DNA of 64,000 bases. Source: Maribacter flavus (GTDB taxonomy: Bacteria; Bacteroidota; Bacteroidia; Flavobacteriales; Flavobacteriaceae). The stretch spans positions 620,001 through 684,000 of the forward strand of contig NZ_VUOE01000001.1 in the NCBI RefSeq assembly GCF_008386635.1. The letters are read 5' to 3'. The position numbers and the translations under genes are program-made. Shown piece after piece: positions 17,919 through 28,143 of the stretch. The notes beneath the pieces are model-generated. The model had not been told where the DNA came from. It did not search any database and saw only the letters and a list, made by a program, of their open reading frames with translations. How positions within the stretch are numbered: the first letter of the stretch is position 1; the number at the start of each line of letters is the position of its first letter.

Positions 17919-20213
17919 TTATTTTGTTATTTTAGCCTGTTTTCTTTTTTCCCTCTCTTGGGCATCAATGACCGCAACGGCCGTCATGTTCACTATTTCC
18001 TCAACACTTGCACCTAATTGCATTATGTGTACAGATTTTCGTAATCCCACCATAATGGGGCCGATGGAATCTGCCTTGTTCAATTCCTTCAGCATCTTAT
18101 AGGTTATATTGGCCGATTCAAGATTTGGAAAGACCAAGGTATTTACCTTTCTGCCCGCCAGTTTGGAGAAAGGGAACTTACTTTCATGAAGCTCCTTGTT
18201 CAATGCGAAATCCATTTGTATTTCACCATCGACCACCAAATCTTGGTTATTTTCATGAAGGATTCGTACCGCCTCACGCACCTTTATGGCGTTTTGATGT
18301 GGCGAAGAACCAAAGTTAGCATAGCTCAATAGTGCGATTACGGGATCAAACCCAAAGGTAGTGGCCACATTGGCGGTCATTTGCGTAATATCGGCTATCT
18401 CTTCTGCATTTGGGTCTATATTTATTGAAGTATCCGCCAAAAAAAGCGGTCCTCTTTCCGTAATCATAATGTTTACTGTGGCAACCCTCTTAACACCAGT
18501 CGCCCTACCAATTACCTCCAAAATAGGTTTCACTACGGTAGGATAGGCCCTGGAATATCCTGAAATCATACCATCCGCATCCCCTTCCAGTACCATCATG
18601 GCCCCAAAATAGTTGCGCTCCCGCATTTTTATTTTGGCGCTATACAAGGTAGTGCCTTTCCTTTTTCTACTTTCCCAGTACTTTGTGGCATATCTGATAT
18701 GCCGCTCGTCAAATTCGTCGGATAAAGGATCTACAATTGGAATATCGGCATCAAATTCCAGTTCCTTCTTCAACTCCAAAATAATATCCTTTCTACCAAG
18801 TAGAATTGGTTCCGCGATACCTTCTTCATATACGATCTGTGCCGCTTTCAGGACATCCAAATGATCCGCTTCGGCAAAAACGATTTTTTTGGGATTTGAT
18901 CGTGCCCTGCTGTGCAACAAACGAACCACTTTGTTATCGTTTCCTGAGCGGAGCATTAATTCCTCCTTGTACTTGTCCCAATCCTCAATGGGAGCCCTGG
19001 ACACACCACTATCCATAGCGGCCTTGGCCACGGCCGGCGGAATCTCGTGGATCAATCGTTGATCAAAAGGTTTTGGGATTATGTAGTCCCTCCCGAAGGT
19101 GAGTCGGGTTTCCCCATAGGCGATATTCACCTGTTCCGGTACGGGCTGTTTCGTGAGTCGGGCCAAGGCCTTTACGGCCGCCATCTTCATTTCCTCATTG
19201 ATCCCAGTTGCCCGCACATCCAAAGCGCCCCTAAAAATAAACGGGAATCCCAGTACATTGTTCACCTGATTGGGGTGATCGGAACGGCCCGTGGCCATGA
19301 TGATATCCTTTCGGGTCTTTATGGCCAGGTCATAGTTGATTTCCGGATTAGGATTGGCCATGGCAAATACAATGGGGTTGTCCGCCATGGAAAGTAGCAT
19401 TTCCGGAGTTACAATATCTGCTATGGAAAGCCCGATAAATACATCGGCCCCAACCATCGCTTCCTCTAAAGTGTCTATTTTTCTATCCGTAGCGAATTCC
19501 TTCTTGGCTTCCGAAAGGTTTTCGGCATCCTTTCTAATAACCCCCTTGCTATCCAACATAACTATGTTCTCCGCCCTTGCCCCAAAGGCCTTGTAAAGCT
19601 TTGTACAGGATACGGCGGCCGCCCCTGCCCCACTGACAACGATGGTTACGTCTTCAATTTTTTTCTTTGCAAGTTCGAGGGCGTTCAGGAAAGCGGCCGC
19701 GGAAATTATGGCCGTGCCGTGCTGGTCATCGTGCATTACGGGGATATCGAGTTCCTCCTTTAACCTTCTCTCGATTTCAAAGGCTTCGGGAGCCTTAATA
19801 TCTTCAAGGTTTATTCCCCCAAAAGTTGGGGCAATCATTTTTACGGTTTCGATGAACTTATCCACATCCTCCGTATCCACCTCGATATCGATTCCGTCTA
19901 TATCGGCAAAAATCTTAAAGAGTAGTCCTTTACCTTCCATTACGGGCTTGGAGGCTTCCGGCCCTATATTGCCCAATCCCAAAACAGCGGTGCCGTTGGA
20001 AATAATGGCCACCAAATTTCCTTTTGAAGTGTATTTATAGACGTTCTCTTTGTTTTTAGCAATTTCGAGACAAGGCTCCGCTACTCCAGGGGAGTAGGCC
20101 AATGCAAGATCGCGCTGCGTACTATAGGGTTTTGTGGGTACTATTTTAATCTTACCGGGCTGTGGTTTGGCGTGATAGACCAATGCCTCCCTTCGTTGCT
20201 TTTCCTTGCTCAT
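17919..20213 (-). CDS. maeB: NADP-dependent malic enzyme, two-domain form
   Basis: The enzyme oxidatively decarboxylates malate to pyruvate and yields NADPH. The 764-residue protein has an N-terminal malic enzyme domain to about residue 420, with SPGVAEPCLEI, the metal-site segment FADIDGIDIEV and a Rossmann motif VVSGAGAAAVSC near 193-204. A C-terminal phosphotransacetylase-like domain follows from about 430, which in this class is regulatory rather than catalytic. Length matches MaeB of other bacteria. The -10-like box TACATTTG (minus strand, 20240-20233) lies 20 bases before the start, but I see no matching -33 element. The MFS gene lies 103 bases upstream on the same strand. Confidence 0.96.
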   Translation of the reverse strand: MSKEKQRREALVYHAKPQPGKIKIVPTKPYSTQRDLALAYSPGVAEPCLEIAKNKENVYKYTSKGNLVAIISNGTAVLGLGNIGPEASKPVMEGKGLLFKIFADIDGIDIEVDTEDVDKFIETVKMIAPTFGGINLEDIKAPEAFEIERRLKEELDIPVMHDDQHGTAIISAAAFLNALELAKKKIEDVTIVVSGAGAAAVSCTKLYKAFGARAENIVMLDSKGVIRKDAENLSEAKKEFATDRKIDTLEEAMVGADVFIGLSIADIVTPEMLLSMADNPIVFAMANPNPEINYDLAIKTRKDIIMATGRSDHPNQVNNVLGFPFIFRGALDVRATGINEEMKMAAVKALARLTKQPVPEQVNIAYGETRLTFGRDYIIPKPFDQRLIHEIPPAVAKAAMDSGVSRAPIEDWDKYKEELMLRSGNDNKVVRLLHSRARSNPKKIVFAEADHLDVLKAAQIVYEEGIAEPILLGRKDIILELKKELEFDADIPIVDPLSDEFDERHIRYATKYWESRKRKGTTLYSAKIKMRERNYFGAMMVLEGDADGMISGYSRAYPTVVKPILEVIGRATGVKRVATVNIMITERGPLFLADTSINIDPNAEEIADITQMTANVATTFGFDPVIALLSYANFGSSPHQNAIKVREAVRILHENNQDLVVDGEIQMDFALNKELHESKFPFSKLAGRKVNTLVFPNLESANITYKMLKELNKADSIGPIMVGLRKSVHIMQLGASVEEIVNMTAVAVIDAQEREKRKQAKITK

Positions 20214-20316
20214 TTTCTGGGAATTTAAATAACAAATGTAAAGGTATTACAGAAAACCTGATGAAAAAGAGGCCTTTTTATCGAAAGTATTATAGATTAA
20301 TAAATGAATCCCTAAT

Positions 20317-21636
20317 TTATAAATCGACAAGGGTTTTTGCTTTCCCTACATTCAATCGCATAGCCAAGAAAGCTGCAATGATAAAAAAGGTACCTGCGAA
20401 AAGCATTGCGTTAATTGCCTCACCTCCCAATAGGTATTTATAAATTGGACCGAAAGTGAGCGTTTCTATACCCATAGGGATAACAATCATCATGTTTAAA
20501 ATCCCCATATAGACTCCCCTTCTTTCCTGAGGCACTACCTTAGAAACCATTGTATAAGGTATGCCCATCATGGCCGCCCATCCAATTCCGAACAATACCA
20601 TGGGCGCCAATACCAGTAACGGGTCATTAATAAACGGAATGGAAAACAGGGCAATGGCGGTTCCGACCAAACTATAGGCATATACCTTTTTGCCTCCAAA
20701 TCTTAAAGTCAAGGGCACCAATCCCAGAGCTACCACCATGGTTACTATGTTGTAGGTAAGGCTCATTTGTGCCGACTGCGAAGCAGCTTCCGAAGTGGAA
20801 TACCCCATAGTGCTTTTGAACAAGGGGGTAATATATTGCCAGTAAACAAATAAAGCATACCATTGGAACAGATAAACCGCCCCGAGTTTCCATAGGAAAA
20901 CGGGCATGTTTTTTACCGCATCCTTTATTTCGGCAAAAGGTGTAGCAATACGGGCTGCCAAAGGTTTCTTCTTGGCGGAGTTTATCTCCTCCAGTTCTTC
21001 GTCCGATGGCGGTATTTCCGGAGTTTTCAATACCGACCATAAAATGGTGGTAATCGAAAGGATACCTCCAATGTAAAAGGAATAATACAGCCAAGTAGGA
21101 ATGGAACCCGCTACTTCTACCGATTCATCCCCGAACAAATATTGAAAAAGAACGATGGACCCGTTCGCCAATAAAATACCTGCACCTACAAATAAACTTT
21201 GCATCTGATATCCAAGGCTGAACTGCTTTTCTGGAAGCTTGTCCCCTACAAAAGCCCTATAGGGCTCCATGGCCATGTTATTTCCCACATCCAAAATCCA
21301 AAGAAGGCCTACAGCAAACCAAAGAACCGGACTTGAAGGAAACATGAACAAACATATACTTCCAATGAGTGCGCCTATCAAAAAGTAAGGCTTTCGTCTT
21401 CCCCATCTTGGAGACCAGGTCTTATCTGACATGGCGCCAATTATTGGCTGAACCACCAATCCTGTTACCGGTCCTGCGATGTTCAATATCGGCAACATTT
21501 CTTCTGGCGCCCCCAAGTAGAGAAAGATGGGATTGATAGCGGTTTGTTGAAGGCCAAAACTGTATTGAATGCCTAAAAATCCCACATTCATATTAAATAT
21601 CTGCCAGAAGCTAAGACTTGGTTTGGTTAGTTGCAT
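20317..21636 (-). CDS. MFS sugar transporter, SLC45/GPH-like
   Basis: This 439-residue carrier has twelve predicted helices. The loop between helices 2 and 3 carries GAMSDKTWSPRWGRRKPYFLIG, which combines the MFS motif with the RWGRRKP signature of the sucrose/maltose carriers related to SLC45. The QQTAINPIFLYLGA segment in helix 1 also fits that group. In Bacteroidota such carriers usually move maltose or other disaccharides across the inner membrane, but they then sit with amylases or SusCD. Here no such neighbours are visible, so the substrate is open. The gene has its own leader of more than 100 bases that holds a hairpin at 21672-21696. Confidence 0.88.
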   Translation of the reverse strand: MQLTKPSLSFWQIFNMNVGFLGIQYSFGLQQTAINPIFLYLGAPEEMLPILNIAGPVTGLVVQPIIGAMSDKTWSPRWGRRKPYFLIGALIGSICLFMFPSSPVLWFAVGLLWILDVGNNMAMEPYRAFVGDKLPEKQFSLGYQMQSLFVGAGILLANGSIVLFQYLFGDESVEVAGSIPTWLYYSFYIGGILSITTILWSVLKTPEIPPSDEELEEINSAKKKPLAARIATPFAEIKDAVKNMPVFLWKLGAVYLFQWYALFVYWQYITPLFKSTMGYSTSEAASQSAQMSLTYNIVTMVVALGLVPLTLRFGGKKVYAYSLVGTAIALFSIPFINDPLLVLAPMVLFGIGWAAMMGIPYTMVSKVVPQERRGVYMGILNMMIVIPMGIETLTFGPIYKYLLGGEAINAMLFAGTFFIIAAFLAMRLNVGKAKTLVDL

Positions 21637-21808
21637 ACAATCTGATATTTGATTTTATAGAAAGTAATTACGGGATTGACAAAATACAACAATCCCTTTT
21701 TTTGAATCCTCATAAAAAGTCGTCTAGCAATATAGTATAATTAACGAAAAGTAAATATAAATAGAAGGATAATTAGAAATCAAAACCCAGCTATAACGTT
21801 GTAGTGGT

Positions 21809-22735
21809 TTAGGACTCTTTTTGTAGAAATTCAATGTTCCTTTTCAATCCAGAAAATTTGGTCCTTTTCACAGCCGATTTTTTGAACACTTTTTTAAAAA
21901 CGTCTTCCGTTATCTCCTCCCAGTCCTTTTTGGTCATGGACAACAACTCCGGATGCGGATTGAACAAAGGTTCCTTATGTGGTTTTGAAAACCGATTCCA
22001 TGGACATACATCCTGACAAACATCGCAGCCAAAAATCCAATCGTCCATTTTAGCTTGGAACTCGGTCGGAATTTCATTTTTGAGTTCTATCGTAAGGTAG
22101 GAAATACATTTACTGCCGTCCACGACATAGGGTTCTATAATAGCTTGGGTGGGACAGGCATCGATACAGGCCGTACAGGTCCCGCAATGATCCGTAACAG
22201 GTGTGTCGTAATCCAATTCCAAATCGATAATAAGCTCTGCTATAAAATAAAAGGAACCGACCTTTTTCGTCAATAGGTTGCTGTTCTTCCCAATCCATCC
22301 CAAACCACTTTTTGCTGCCCACGCTTTGTCCAAAACCGGTGCTGAATCAACAAAGGCACGCCCTTTCACCTCACCGATTTCTTCGGATATAAAATCATGC
22401 AATTGCCTTAGTTTGCCTTTGATCACATGATGATAATCCTCACCATATGCATATTTGGAAACCTTAAAGGTGTCTTTTTCTTGAGTTTCTTGTGGAAAGT
22501 AATTCAACAACAAGGATATCACTGACTTGGCCCCGTCCACCAGCAAGCGAGGGTCCAGTCGTTTATCGAAATGGTTTGCCATGTACCCCATTTCCCCGTG
22601 CATGTTTTTTTTCAACCAGCGCTCCAGTCTTGGGGCTTCCTGTTCAAGAAACTCTGCCCTGGATATACCACAAGACAAAAAACCGAGGCGCTTGGCTTCG
22701 GTTTTTATTCGCTGTGACAATATACTTCGGTTCAT
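21809..22735 (-). CDS. queG: epoxyqueuosine reductase
   Basis: QueG catalyses the last step of queuosine synthesis in tRNA, reducing epoxyqueuosine with cobalamin and two [4Fe-4S] clusters. I start at the ATG at 22735 ([10 protein letters not shown]), giving 308 residues, rather than the upstream ATG at 22750. The N-terminal part has the cobalamin-binding region with [18 protein letters not shown] and [15 protein letters not shown]. The cluster cysteines are complete: [12 protein letters not shown], a lone Cys in KCISYLTIE, and [10 protein letters not shown]. It stands 38 bases behind the cytochrome c gene on the same strand without a visible terminator, so read-through is possible, although no functional link is known. 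Confidence 0.96.
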   Translation of the reverse strand: MNRSILSQRIKTEAKRLGFLSCGISRAEFLEQEAPRLERWLKKNMHGEMGYMANHFDKRLDPRLLVDGAKSVISLLLNYFPQETQEKDTFKVSKYAYGEDYHHVIKGKLRQLHDFISEEIGEVKGRAFVDSAPVLDKAWAAKSGLGWIGKNSNLLTKKVGSFYFIAELIIDLELDYDTPVTDHCGTCTACIDACPTQAIIEPYVVDGSKCISYLTIELKNEIPTEFQAKMDDWIFGCDVCQDVCPWNRFSKPHKEPLFNPHPELLSMTKKDWEEITEDVFKKVFKKSAVKRTKFSGLKRNIEFLQKES

Positions 22736-22773
22736 ATTCCGAAGGTACATTAATTTTAATTTAAAATAGTTAA

Positions 22774-23355
22774 TCAGGAAGTAGGCGGTATGTAGACCGG
22801 CACAACATTTTCAATAGGTTTTAAAGATTTTAGATAGGCAAAAATCGCCTCGACATCCTCATCATTCATACTTCTGTAGGCCTCTACGGGCATTGGAGGC
22901 ATAATTGGTCTAGAACCATCCAGTCCCTTATATTTTCCCTCTTTAATTGCCTTCTTGAATTGGTCTAATGTCCAGCTTCCTATACCTGTTTCATGAGGCG
23001 TAAGGTTACCGGCATAGCTGGTTCCCCAAGGTCCAACCGCAGCCGTTAAATCCCCTGCAAACAAAGCCCAAGGGCCTAAAGGAACATTTTCAGGGATTGG
23101 CGGTAAAGCTCCGGAACTGTCAAATCCCATCATGTAACGGTCCATGTCCGGCACAGGACCCATTTCAGTCATTTTCTTGGGCGTATGGCAATCTGCGCAG
23201 CCAATTATACTTACCAAATACTCACCTCGCTCTTCTAAATTCACCGTTTTAACGTTTGCTTCCTCTATTACTGCGACCTTCTTTTCCTTAGGCCGGTTGC
23301 ACGAGGCCAATATCAATACCGAAAAGGTCATGATCGCGATTAATTTATTTTTCAT
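22774..23355 (-). CDS. monoheme cytochrome c lipoprotein
   Basis: This 193-residue secreted protein has a lipoprotein signal ending LILASCN (Cys19) and one heme-binding CADCH motif near residue 55. A likely axial Met lies in the [14 protein letters not shown] region near the C-terminus. The pattern, with [11 protein letters not shown] and [11 protein letters not shown], is that of the small diheme-related cytochrome c group often found with dehydrogenases. Anchored in a membrane facing the periplasm, it probably shuttles electrons; the partner is not evident. It follows a second lipoprotein gene by 35 bases, so the two likely share a transcript. Confidence 0.87.
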   Translation of the reverse strand: MKNKLIAIMTFSVLILASCNRPKEKKVAVIEEANVKTVNLEERGEYLVSIIGCADCHTPKKMTEMGPVPDMDRYMMGFDSSGALPPIPENVPLGPWALFAGDLTAAVGPWGTSYAGNLTPHETGIGSWTLDQFKKAIKEGKYKGLDGSRPIMPPMPVEAYRSMNDEDVEAIFAYLKSLKPIENVVPVYIPPTS

Positions 23356-23390
23356 CTTCTTTCTTTTTTGGTTGTTAAATCCGTATAGGC

Positions 23391-23957
23391 CTAATTATCG
23401 GAAGGGTCACTAAAAGGCACATTAGGGTTAAATTCTGCAAATACTCCATTGGGGTTCTCTTCAACGATCCAGGCGTGAAGTGTCCATGAACCTCCCGCCA
23501 CATTGGGATTGTCATCCCAGTGATCCGCGTCTCCCACAAAACCTTCTGGAGGTGTAGGAGAAATAGCCTTTGGAACCGCGTACTCGACACCTACCAATTT
23601 TAGCTGACCTTGTTCATTGGGCACGTACAGGAGAATTTCTGGTTTTTCCATATCAAATTCACCATCGATAAGTCCTACATTGATATAATGGAAGCCCATG
23701 TTGGGAACATATATAGATGGATTAAATGGATAAGGATCGGCATAGCCTGCCTTTTTCGCCTGTTCAAAGCTGTGATAGCGCATGGTTGCTCTATTAACTT
23801 TTTTCAATTGGGATTCCAATGTTTCCTTCTTTGCTTTTAGGGATACCAATTCAAGCTCGTTTTCTGTAGTAGTAGTCTCCTCTTTTGAACAGGAAGTAAC
23901 TACTATGAGTAATAATAGACTTCCTAAACTTGCAATTGTGCCTTTTAATGTTTTCAT
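23391..23957 (-). CDS. lipoprotein of unknown function
   Basis: The frame is open to 24017, but the ATG at 23957 gives MKTLKGTIASLGSLLLLIVV followed by TSCSKEE, a clean lipoprotein signal with Cys23, so I prefer 188 residues. After a Thr/Glu-rich linker and a helical stretch (LELVSLKAKKETLESQLKKV) the protein has a compact domain with PYPFNPSIYVPNMGFHYINV and ends with SWTLHAWIVEENPNGVFAEFNP. I do not recognise the family with certainty. The histidines in GFHYIN, DADHWDD and TLHAW could bind a metal. It is followed directly by a cytochrome c lipoprotein gene and preceded by the sensor kinase gene. Confidence 0.75.
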   Translation of the reverse strand: MKTLKGTIASLGSLLLLIVVTSCSKEETTTTENELELVSLKAKKETLESQLKKVNRATMRYHSFEQAKKAGYADPYPFNPSIYVPNMGFHYINVGLIDGEFDMEKPEILLYVPNEQGQLKLVGVEYAVPKAISPTPPEGFVGDADHWDDNPNVAGGSWTLHAWIVEENPNGVFAEFNPNVPFSDPSDN

Positions 23958-24112
23958 AACGATACGATTTAAATGAAATATTATATGTCCTTTGGGGAAC
24001 AGTATCGCTAAGGTCAAAAGAAGCTACATATGTGTTTGACAAAAATGTCGCATATCTTAACAGATTTGTCTCACCTAAATAAAAACATTGATTATCAATA
24101 ACTTAAAAGACT

Positions 24113-26971
24113 CTAATTTCTAATGACGGCCACTTCGCTTGGAGAGATTCCAAACTTTTCCTTAAAGCTCTTGGCAAAATATGAGAGATTGGAAAAACCA
24201 ACACTATAAGCAACTTCAGAAACATTACCAGTACAATTCTGTAAAAGTTTAAATGCGCTATTCAAACGAATTTCGGATATAAGCTGATTGGCAGATTTAT
24301 TTGTTAACGCCTTTAATTTGCGATGTAATTGGGCACGACTAAAACCCACAGAGCTGGCAAGTAGCTCTACGGAAAAAGAACAATCTTCCAGGTGTTCGTT
24401 GATGACCTTAAAAACCTTTTTAAGAAATTCATCCTCCATTGAATTTAAGGAAAGGTCGTCCACCAGGAGACCATCTAACTCCTTCACCTTTATCCAAAGC
24501 TTTTCTCTTAAACCTATTAGATTTTTGATTCGTACCAAAAGCTCATCGGAAGCGAAAGGTTTGGTTAAATAGGCATCGGCACCCTGATAAAGTCCTTGCA
24601 TCTTATTGTCCTGGCCGGCCTTGGCAGTCAGTAATATAATGGGGATATGACTCGTCTTGCTATTCGTCTTTAACGTGTCACATAAGGCAAATCCGTCCTT
24701 TTTGGGCATCATAACGTCACTAATGATAATATCCGGTATTTCAGTCGTAGCAATCCTCTCTCCTTCCTCCCCATCCTTAGCAAGTAAAATTTCATATTGT
24801 TCCTCTAAAATGCAGCCCACATAACTTCTTAAATCTTCATTATCTTCTACGATCAATGCAATTGGCAAATCCCTTTTGGACCTATTACTTCCTTTTTCAC
24901 TAAGCGTGGTAAATGTTTCAAAATACCCTTCTTCAGTATCTGTTGGTGCTTGGGCCTCAACTATCATGGCTGATTTGGGGAGACCTTCCAAAGTAATGGG
25001 TATTTTTAAGTAAAATGCGGTGCCTTTCCCTAAGGAGCTTTCTACCTTTATTTCTCCCTGATGCAATTCGACCAACTCCTTTGTCAATGCAAGCCCGATT
25101 CCAGAACCATTACGTTCAGAGCCTTCCACTCTATAAAACCGATCAAAAACATTGCCAATATCTTCTTTTGAGATTCCATTACCAGTATCTGAAACAGAAA
25201 AGTCAAGATTGCCGTTATTAAAATCAACATTGACGGTAACCTTTCCCCCTTGGCTGGTATACTTGAATGCATTGGATAACAGATTGTTGACTATTTTCTC
25301 CAACCTATCAGCATCGAAATAGGCAATTTCCGAATCTGAGCTGAACGTTACCTCATAGAAAATACCGGCACGTTCCGAGGTGCTTTCAAATGAATAGACC
25401 ATCAATTTTAAAAATGGTATAATATCATTTTTAGTTAGGGAAAGTATTGTCTTTCCACTCTCCAATTTGGAAAGTTCCAATAGTTCATCGACCAAGGATT
25501 GCAAACGGGAAGAATTTCTTTGCACAATATTAAATTCCGTTTCACTTAAGGTCACGCCTTGTATCTCATTGTCCTTTTGCACTCTTTTGGCATTTTCCAG
25601 GGGCCCCTGAATCAAAGTTAGCGGCGTTCTGAACTCATGACTAATATTGGTAAAAAATCGAGTCTTTAGCTCATCTAAATCCTTCATACGAAGAATCTCA
25701 GAACGCGATTTTTCCGCTACCACTCTTTCATTTTCATTTCGTTTGGCTATAGTTTGACGCCTATACGCAATACCGAAGGAATATATAATAATTTGTAGAA
25801 AAATACCCGTGGCATAAGGGTCAAGTCTAAATGGGGGATTCATCAAGTCCATTGACCAAAGTGTTCCTATTACGAGAGCAATACTGGCGACAATAGAACC
25901 AATTCCAAAATATCTGGCGAATGCATCATTCTTAAGCGCAATAACAATTGACACTATCAAGCTAGCAACGGCATAAACATTTAGAAAAACATAATGAAAA
26001 CCTACCCCGGTGAAGGATGTTTGGGGTTCTAATAATAGAACGTAAACAGTTGTTAAAAGTATCTCCACCAAGATGAACAATGCTAGGCCTAGCATCACTC
26101 TGTCCAATATTGGAAATTTGATTTTGGAATCTATAAACGCCCTACCAAAAAACCAAAATGAATAAAAAATTCCATTTGCTATTAGTAACCATGTTATGTA
26201 GCGAAACTTAGCCAAACCACCAATGATAAACCCTACGGTCATAGCCTGGGTTAGGGTACAAAAAACCAACCAAATACAGAACCAAAGAAAAATAGGTTCC
26301 CTCAAATAGATGTACTGCAAAAAATGATAAAGCAATATAATGAACGTAACACCAAATAAAAAAATATTGAAACTACTGTGGTACTGGTTAAACTGATGGT
26401 AATAGGGTTGATCAGGGCTTCTAGCAGTCAAATTGAAATAGGCCGGATATCCCATAGCATTGCCTTTAACCTTGATTATCACTTCTACAACCTTATTGAC
26501 GGGCAGTGAATCTAAGGTAATCGCATTCATAATCCAATTACCCTTATATGTCTTTTCTTTCTTTGGATATTCGACTCCCGTTTTTTGATGGAATATAAAT
26601 TCCTTGTCTACATACCCATAGACGTCAACGGTTCCATTACTTTTAGTCCATGCCGGTGGACCGATCATTTTATCTTCAAAATGCAAGGTCCAGCCAATTA
26701 ATGGTTCTTTTGTTTTTAAGTTGAGTTTTCCCCAATAGGTGGTTCCAACCTCTAGATATCGGGGCAATTCATCTCCTTGGAGAAAAGAGAGGGTGGTATC
26801 GGCAACAATCTTTTTGGGTGTAAAAACATCATTGATATCCGGATACACCTTTAGAACGTGATCGAGGGAATGGACCGGATATAATGTGTCCAGCACATAG
26901 ACGTTTTCTTGTGAAAAGATTAATCCTGAATTGATAAGGCAAAGAAAAAGGGTATACTGAAAGAAACGCAT
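24113..26971 (-). CDS. hybrid sensor kinase with 7TM-DISM input and AraC output
   Basis: This 952-residue single-chain two-component system begins with a signal peptide (to about 20). A periplasmic 7TMR-DISM extracellular domain follows, roughly residues 30-190. Seven helices of the 7TM-DISM type span about 200-405, then a short coiled coil. The kinase has the phospho-accepting His445 in ISHEFRTP, an ATPase domain with NLLSNAFKY, DTGNGI and GSGIGLAL (about 550-660), a receiver with Asp752 in IIISDVMMP, and an AraC helix-turn-helix from about 850 to the end. It probably senses a ligand or sugar and regulates nearby genes, perhaps the two lipoproteins downstream. It starts 54 bases after ruvB. 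The signal is unknown. Confidence 0.92.
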   Translation of the reverse strand: MRFFQYTLFLCLINSGLIFSQENVYVLDTLYPVHSLDHVLKVYPDINDVFTPKKIVADTTLSFLQGDELPRYLEVGTTYWGKLNLKTKEPLIGWTLHFEDKMIGPPAWTKSNGTVDVYGYVDKEFIFHQKTGVEYPKKEKTYKGNWIMNAITLDSLPVNKVVEVIIKVKGNAMGYPAYFNLTARSPDQPYYHQFNQYHSSFNIFLFGVTFIILLYHFLQYIYLREPIFLWFCIWLVFCTLTQAMTVGFIIGGLAKFRYITWLLIANGIFYSFWFFGRAFIDSKIKFPILDRVMLGLALFILVEILLTTVYVLLLEPQTSFTGVGFHYVFLNVYAVASLIVSIVIALKNDAFARYFGIGSIVASIALVIGTLWSMDLMNPPFRLDPYATGIFLQIIIYSFGIAYRRQTIAKRNENERVVAEKSRSEILRMKDLDELKTRFFTNISHEFRTPLTLIQGPLENAKRVQKDNEIQGVTLSETEFNIVQRNSSRLQSLVDELLELSKLESGKTILSLTKNDIIPFLKLMVYSFESTSERAGIFYEVTFSSDSEIAYFDADRLEKIVNNLLSNAFKYTSQGGKVTVNVDFNNGNLDFSVSDTGNGISKEDIGNVFDRFYRVEGSERNGSGIGLALTKELVELHQGEIKVESSLGKGTAFYLKIPITLEGLPKSAMIVEAQAPTDTEEGYFETFTTLSEKGSNRSKRDLPIALIVEDNEDLRSYVGCILEEQYEILLAKDGEEGERIATTEIPDIIISDVMMPKKDGFALCDTLKTNSKTSHIPIILLTAKAGQDNKMQGLYQGADAYLTKPFASDELLVRIKNLIGLREKLWIKVKELDGLLVDDLSLNSMEDEFLKKVFKVINEHLEDCSFSVELLASSVGFSRAQLHRKLKALTNKSANQLISEIRLNSAFKLLQNCTGNVSEVAYSVGFSNLSYFAKSFKEKFGISPSEVAVIRN

Positions 26972-27025
26972 CTATTGCAAACCGACTAATTAGGTTTGTA
27001 ACAAGATAAAAAGAAAAACGAAACT

Positions 27026-28048
27026 TCAGAATAAACCAGGCTGTATACCCCCTTTTATCCTTCCCAAGTGCTTGTAGGCCAACTCGGTCACCTCCCGACC
27101 CCTAGGCGTGCGCATTATAAAACCTTGTTGGATTAAAAAAGGTTCGTAGACCTCTTCAATGGTTTCTGCACTTTCCGATACGGCCGTGGCCAACGTGGTT
27201 ATTCCTACCGGGCCTCCCTTAAATTTATCAATGATGGTGGTCAATATTTTATTGTCCATCTCGTCCAAACCATGGGCATCTACATTTAAGGCCTTTAGAC
27301 CGAATTTGGAAATTTCGATGTCTATTTTACCGTTGCCCTTTATCTGTGCAAAATCTCGAACCCTCCTCAATAAGGCATTACAGATTCTAGGGGTTCCCCT
27401 ACTTCTTCCCGCTATTTCTAAGGCCGCCTCATTGGTGATCGGAACTTTTAAAATATCCGCACTTCTTTGAACAATGGTAGAAAGCAATTCCGTATCATAG
27501 TACTGTAGCCGACTTTGAATACCGAACCTTGCCCTCATGGGAGCGGTCAAGAGTCCCGATCGGGTCGTTGCGCCAATCAAGGTAAACGGGTTCAGGTTTA
27601 TCTGGACCGAACGGGCATTGGGACCCGTTTCTATCATGATATCGATTTTGTAATCCTCCATCGCGGAATAGAGATACTCCTCCACAATGGGACTCAACCG
27701 ATGGATTTCATCAATAAAAAGTACGTCCCGTTCATCCAAATTGGTCAAGAGTCCCGCTAAATCCCCAGGCTTGTCCAACACGGGACCGGAGGTTATCTTA
27801 ATACCTACGCCCAATTCATTGGCCAATATATTTGCAAGTGTAGTTTTTCCCAATCCCGGAGGACCATGAAACAACGTATGGTCCAAAGCTTCCCCCCTTC
27901 GATTGGCCGCCTCCACAAAAACCTTTAAGTTTTCCAAGACCTGCTCCTGACCCGTAAAGTCATCAAAACTTACGGGGCGCAAAGCCCTCTCTATATCTAG
28001 TTCGGCATCGGAAAAACCGTTTTTGGACGGGTCTAGGTATTCATTCAT
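27026..28048 (-). CDS. ruvB: Holliday junction DNA helicase RuvB
   Basis: RuvB is the hexameric AAA+ motor that drives branch migration with RuvA. From the ATG at 28048 ([11 protein letters not shown]) it has 340 residues, a normal length. Walker A reads [12 protein letters not shown], Walker [10 protein letters not shown], and the sensor region GATTRSGLL; the C-terminal winged helix ends [17 protein letters not shown]. The ATG at 28048 is preferred over the upstream one at 28072: the -10 box TATCTTTG at 28063-28056 falls between the two, and the longer form would start upstream of it. If that box is right the mRNA has almost no leader. An oxidase-like gene is divergent, 95 bases away. Confidence 0.97.
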   Translation of the reverse strand: MNEYLDPSKNGFSDAELDIERALRPVSFDDFTGQEQVLENLKVFVEAANRRGEALDHTLFHGPPGLGKTTLANILANELGVGIKITSGPVLDKPGDLAGLLTNLDERDVLFIDEIHRLSPIVEEYLYSAMEDYKIDIMIETGPNARSVQINLNPFTLIGATTRSGLLTAPMRARFGIQSRLQYYDTELLSTIVQRSADILKVPITNEAALEIAGRSRGTPRICNALLRRVRDFAQIKGNGKIDIEISKFGLKALNVDAHGLDEMDNKILTTIIDKFKGGPVGITTLATAVSESAETIEEVYEPFLIQQGFIMRTPRGREVTELAYKHLGRIKGGIQPGLF

Positions 28049-28055
28049 ACACCAA

Positions 28056-28063
28056 CAAAGATA
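28056..28063 (-). promoter_or_regulatory. -10 box of ruvB, near-leaderless
   Basis: The minus strand reads TATCTTTG, matching TAnnTTTG, 7 bases before the ATG at 28048. No TTG lies at -33. Transcription would begin about where translation begins, so the message would be leaderless or nearly so. Confidence 0.45.
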
Positions 28064-28143
28064 GGGAAACACTCGTTATTTTTTTTGAACCACTGTTTTC
28101 TTTATTCCATAGAATTTCAGGGAGAAATTTGTATTTTCAAAAA

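Noticed and set aside
20264..20280. AAAAAGAGGCCTTTTT as a terminator after the MFS gene
   Set aside because: The stem consists almost only of A-T pairs with no GC core, so it is unlikely to be stable.
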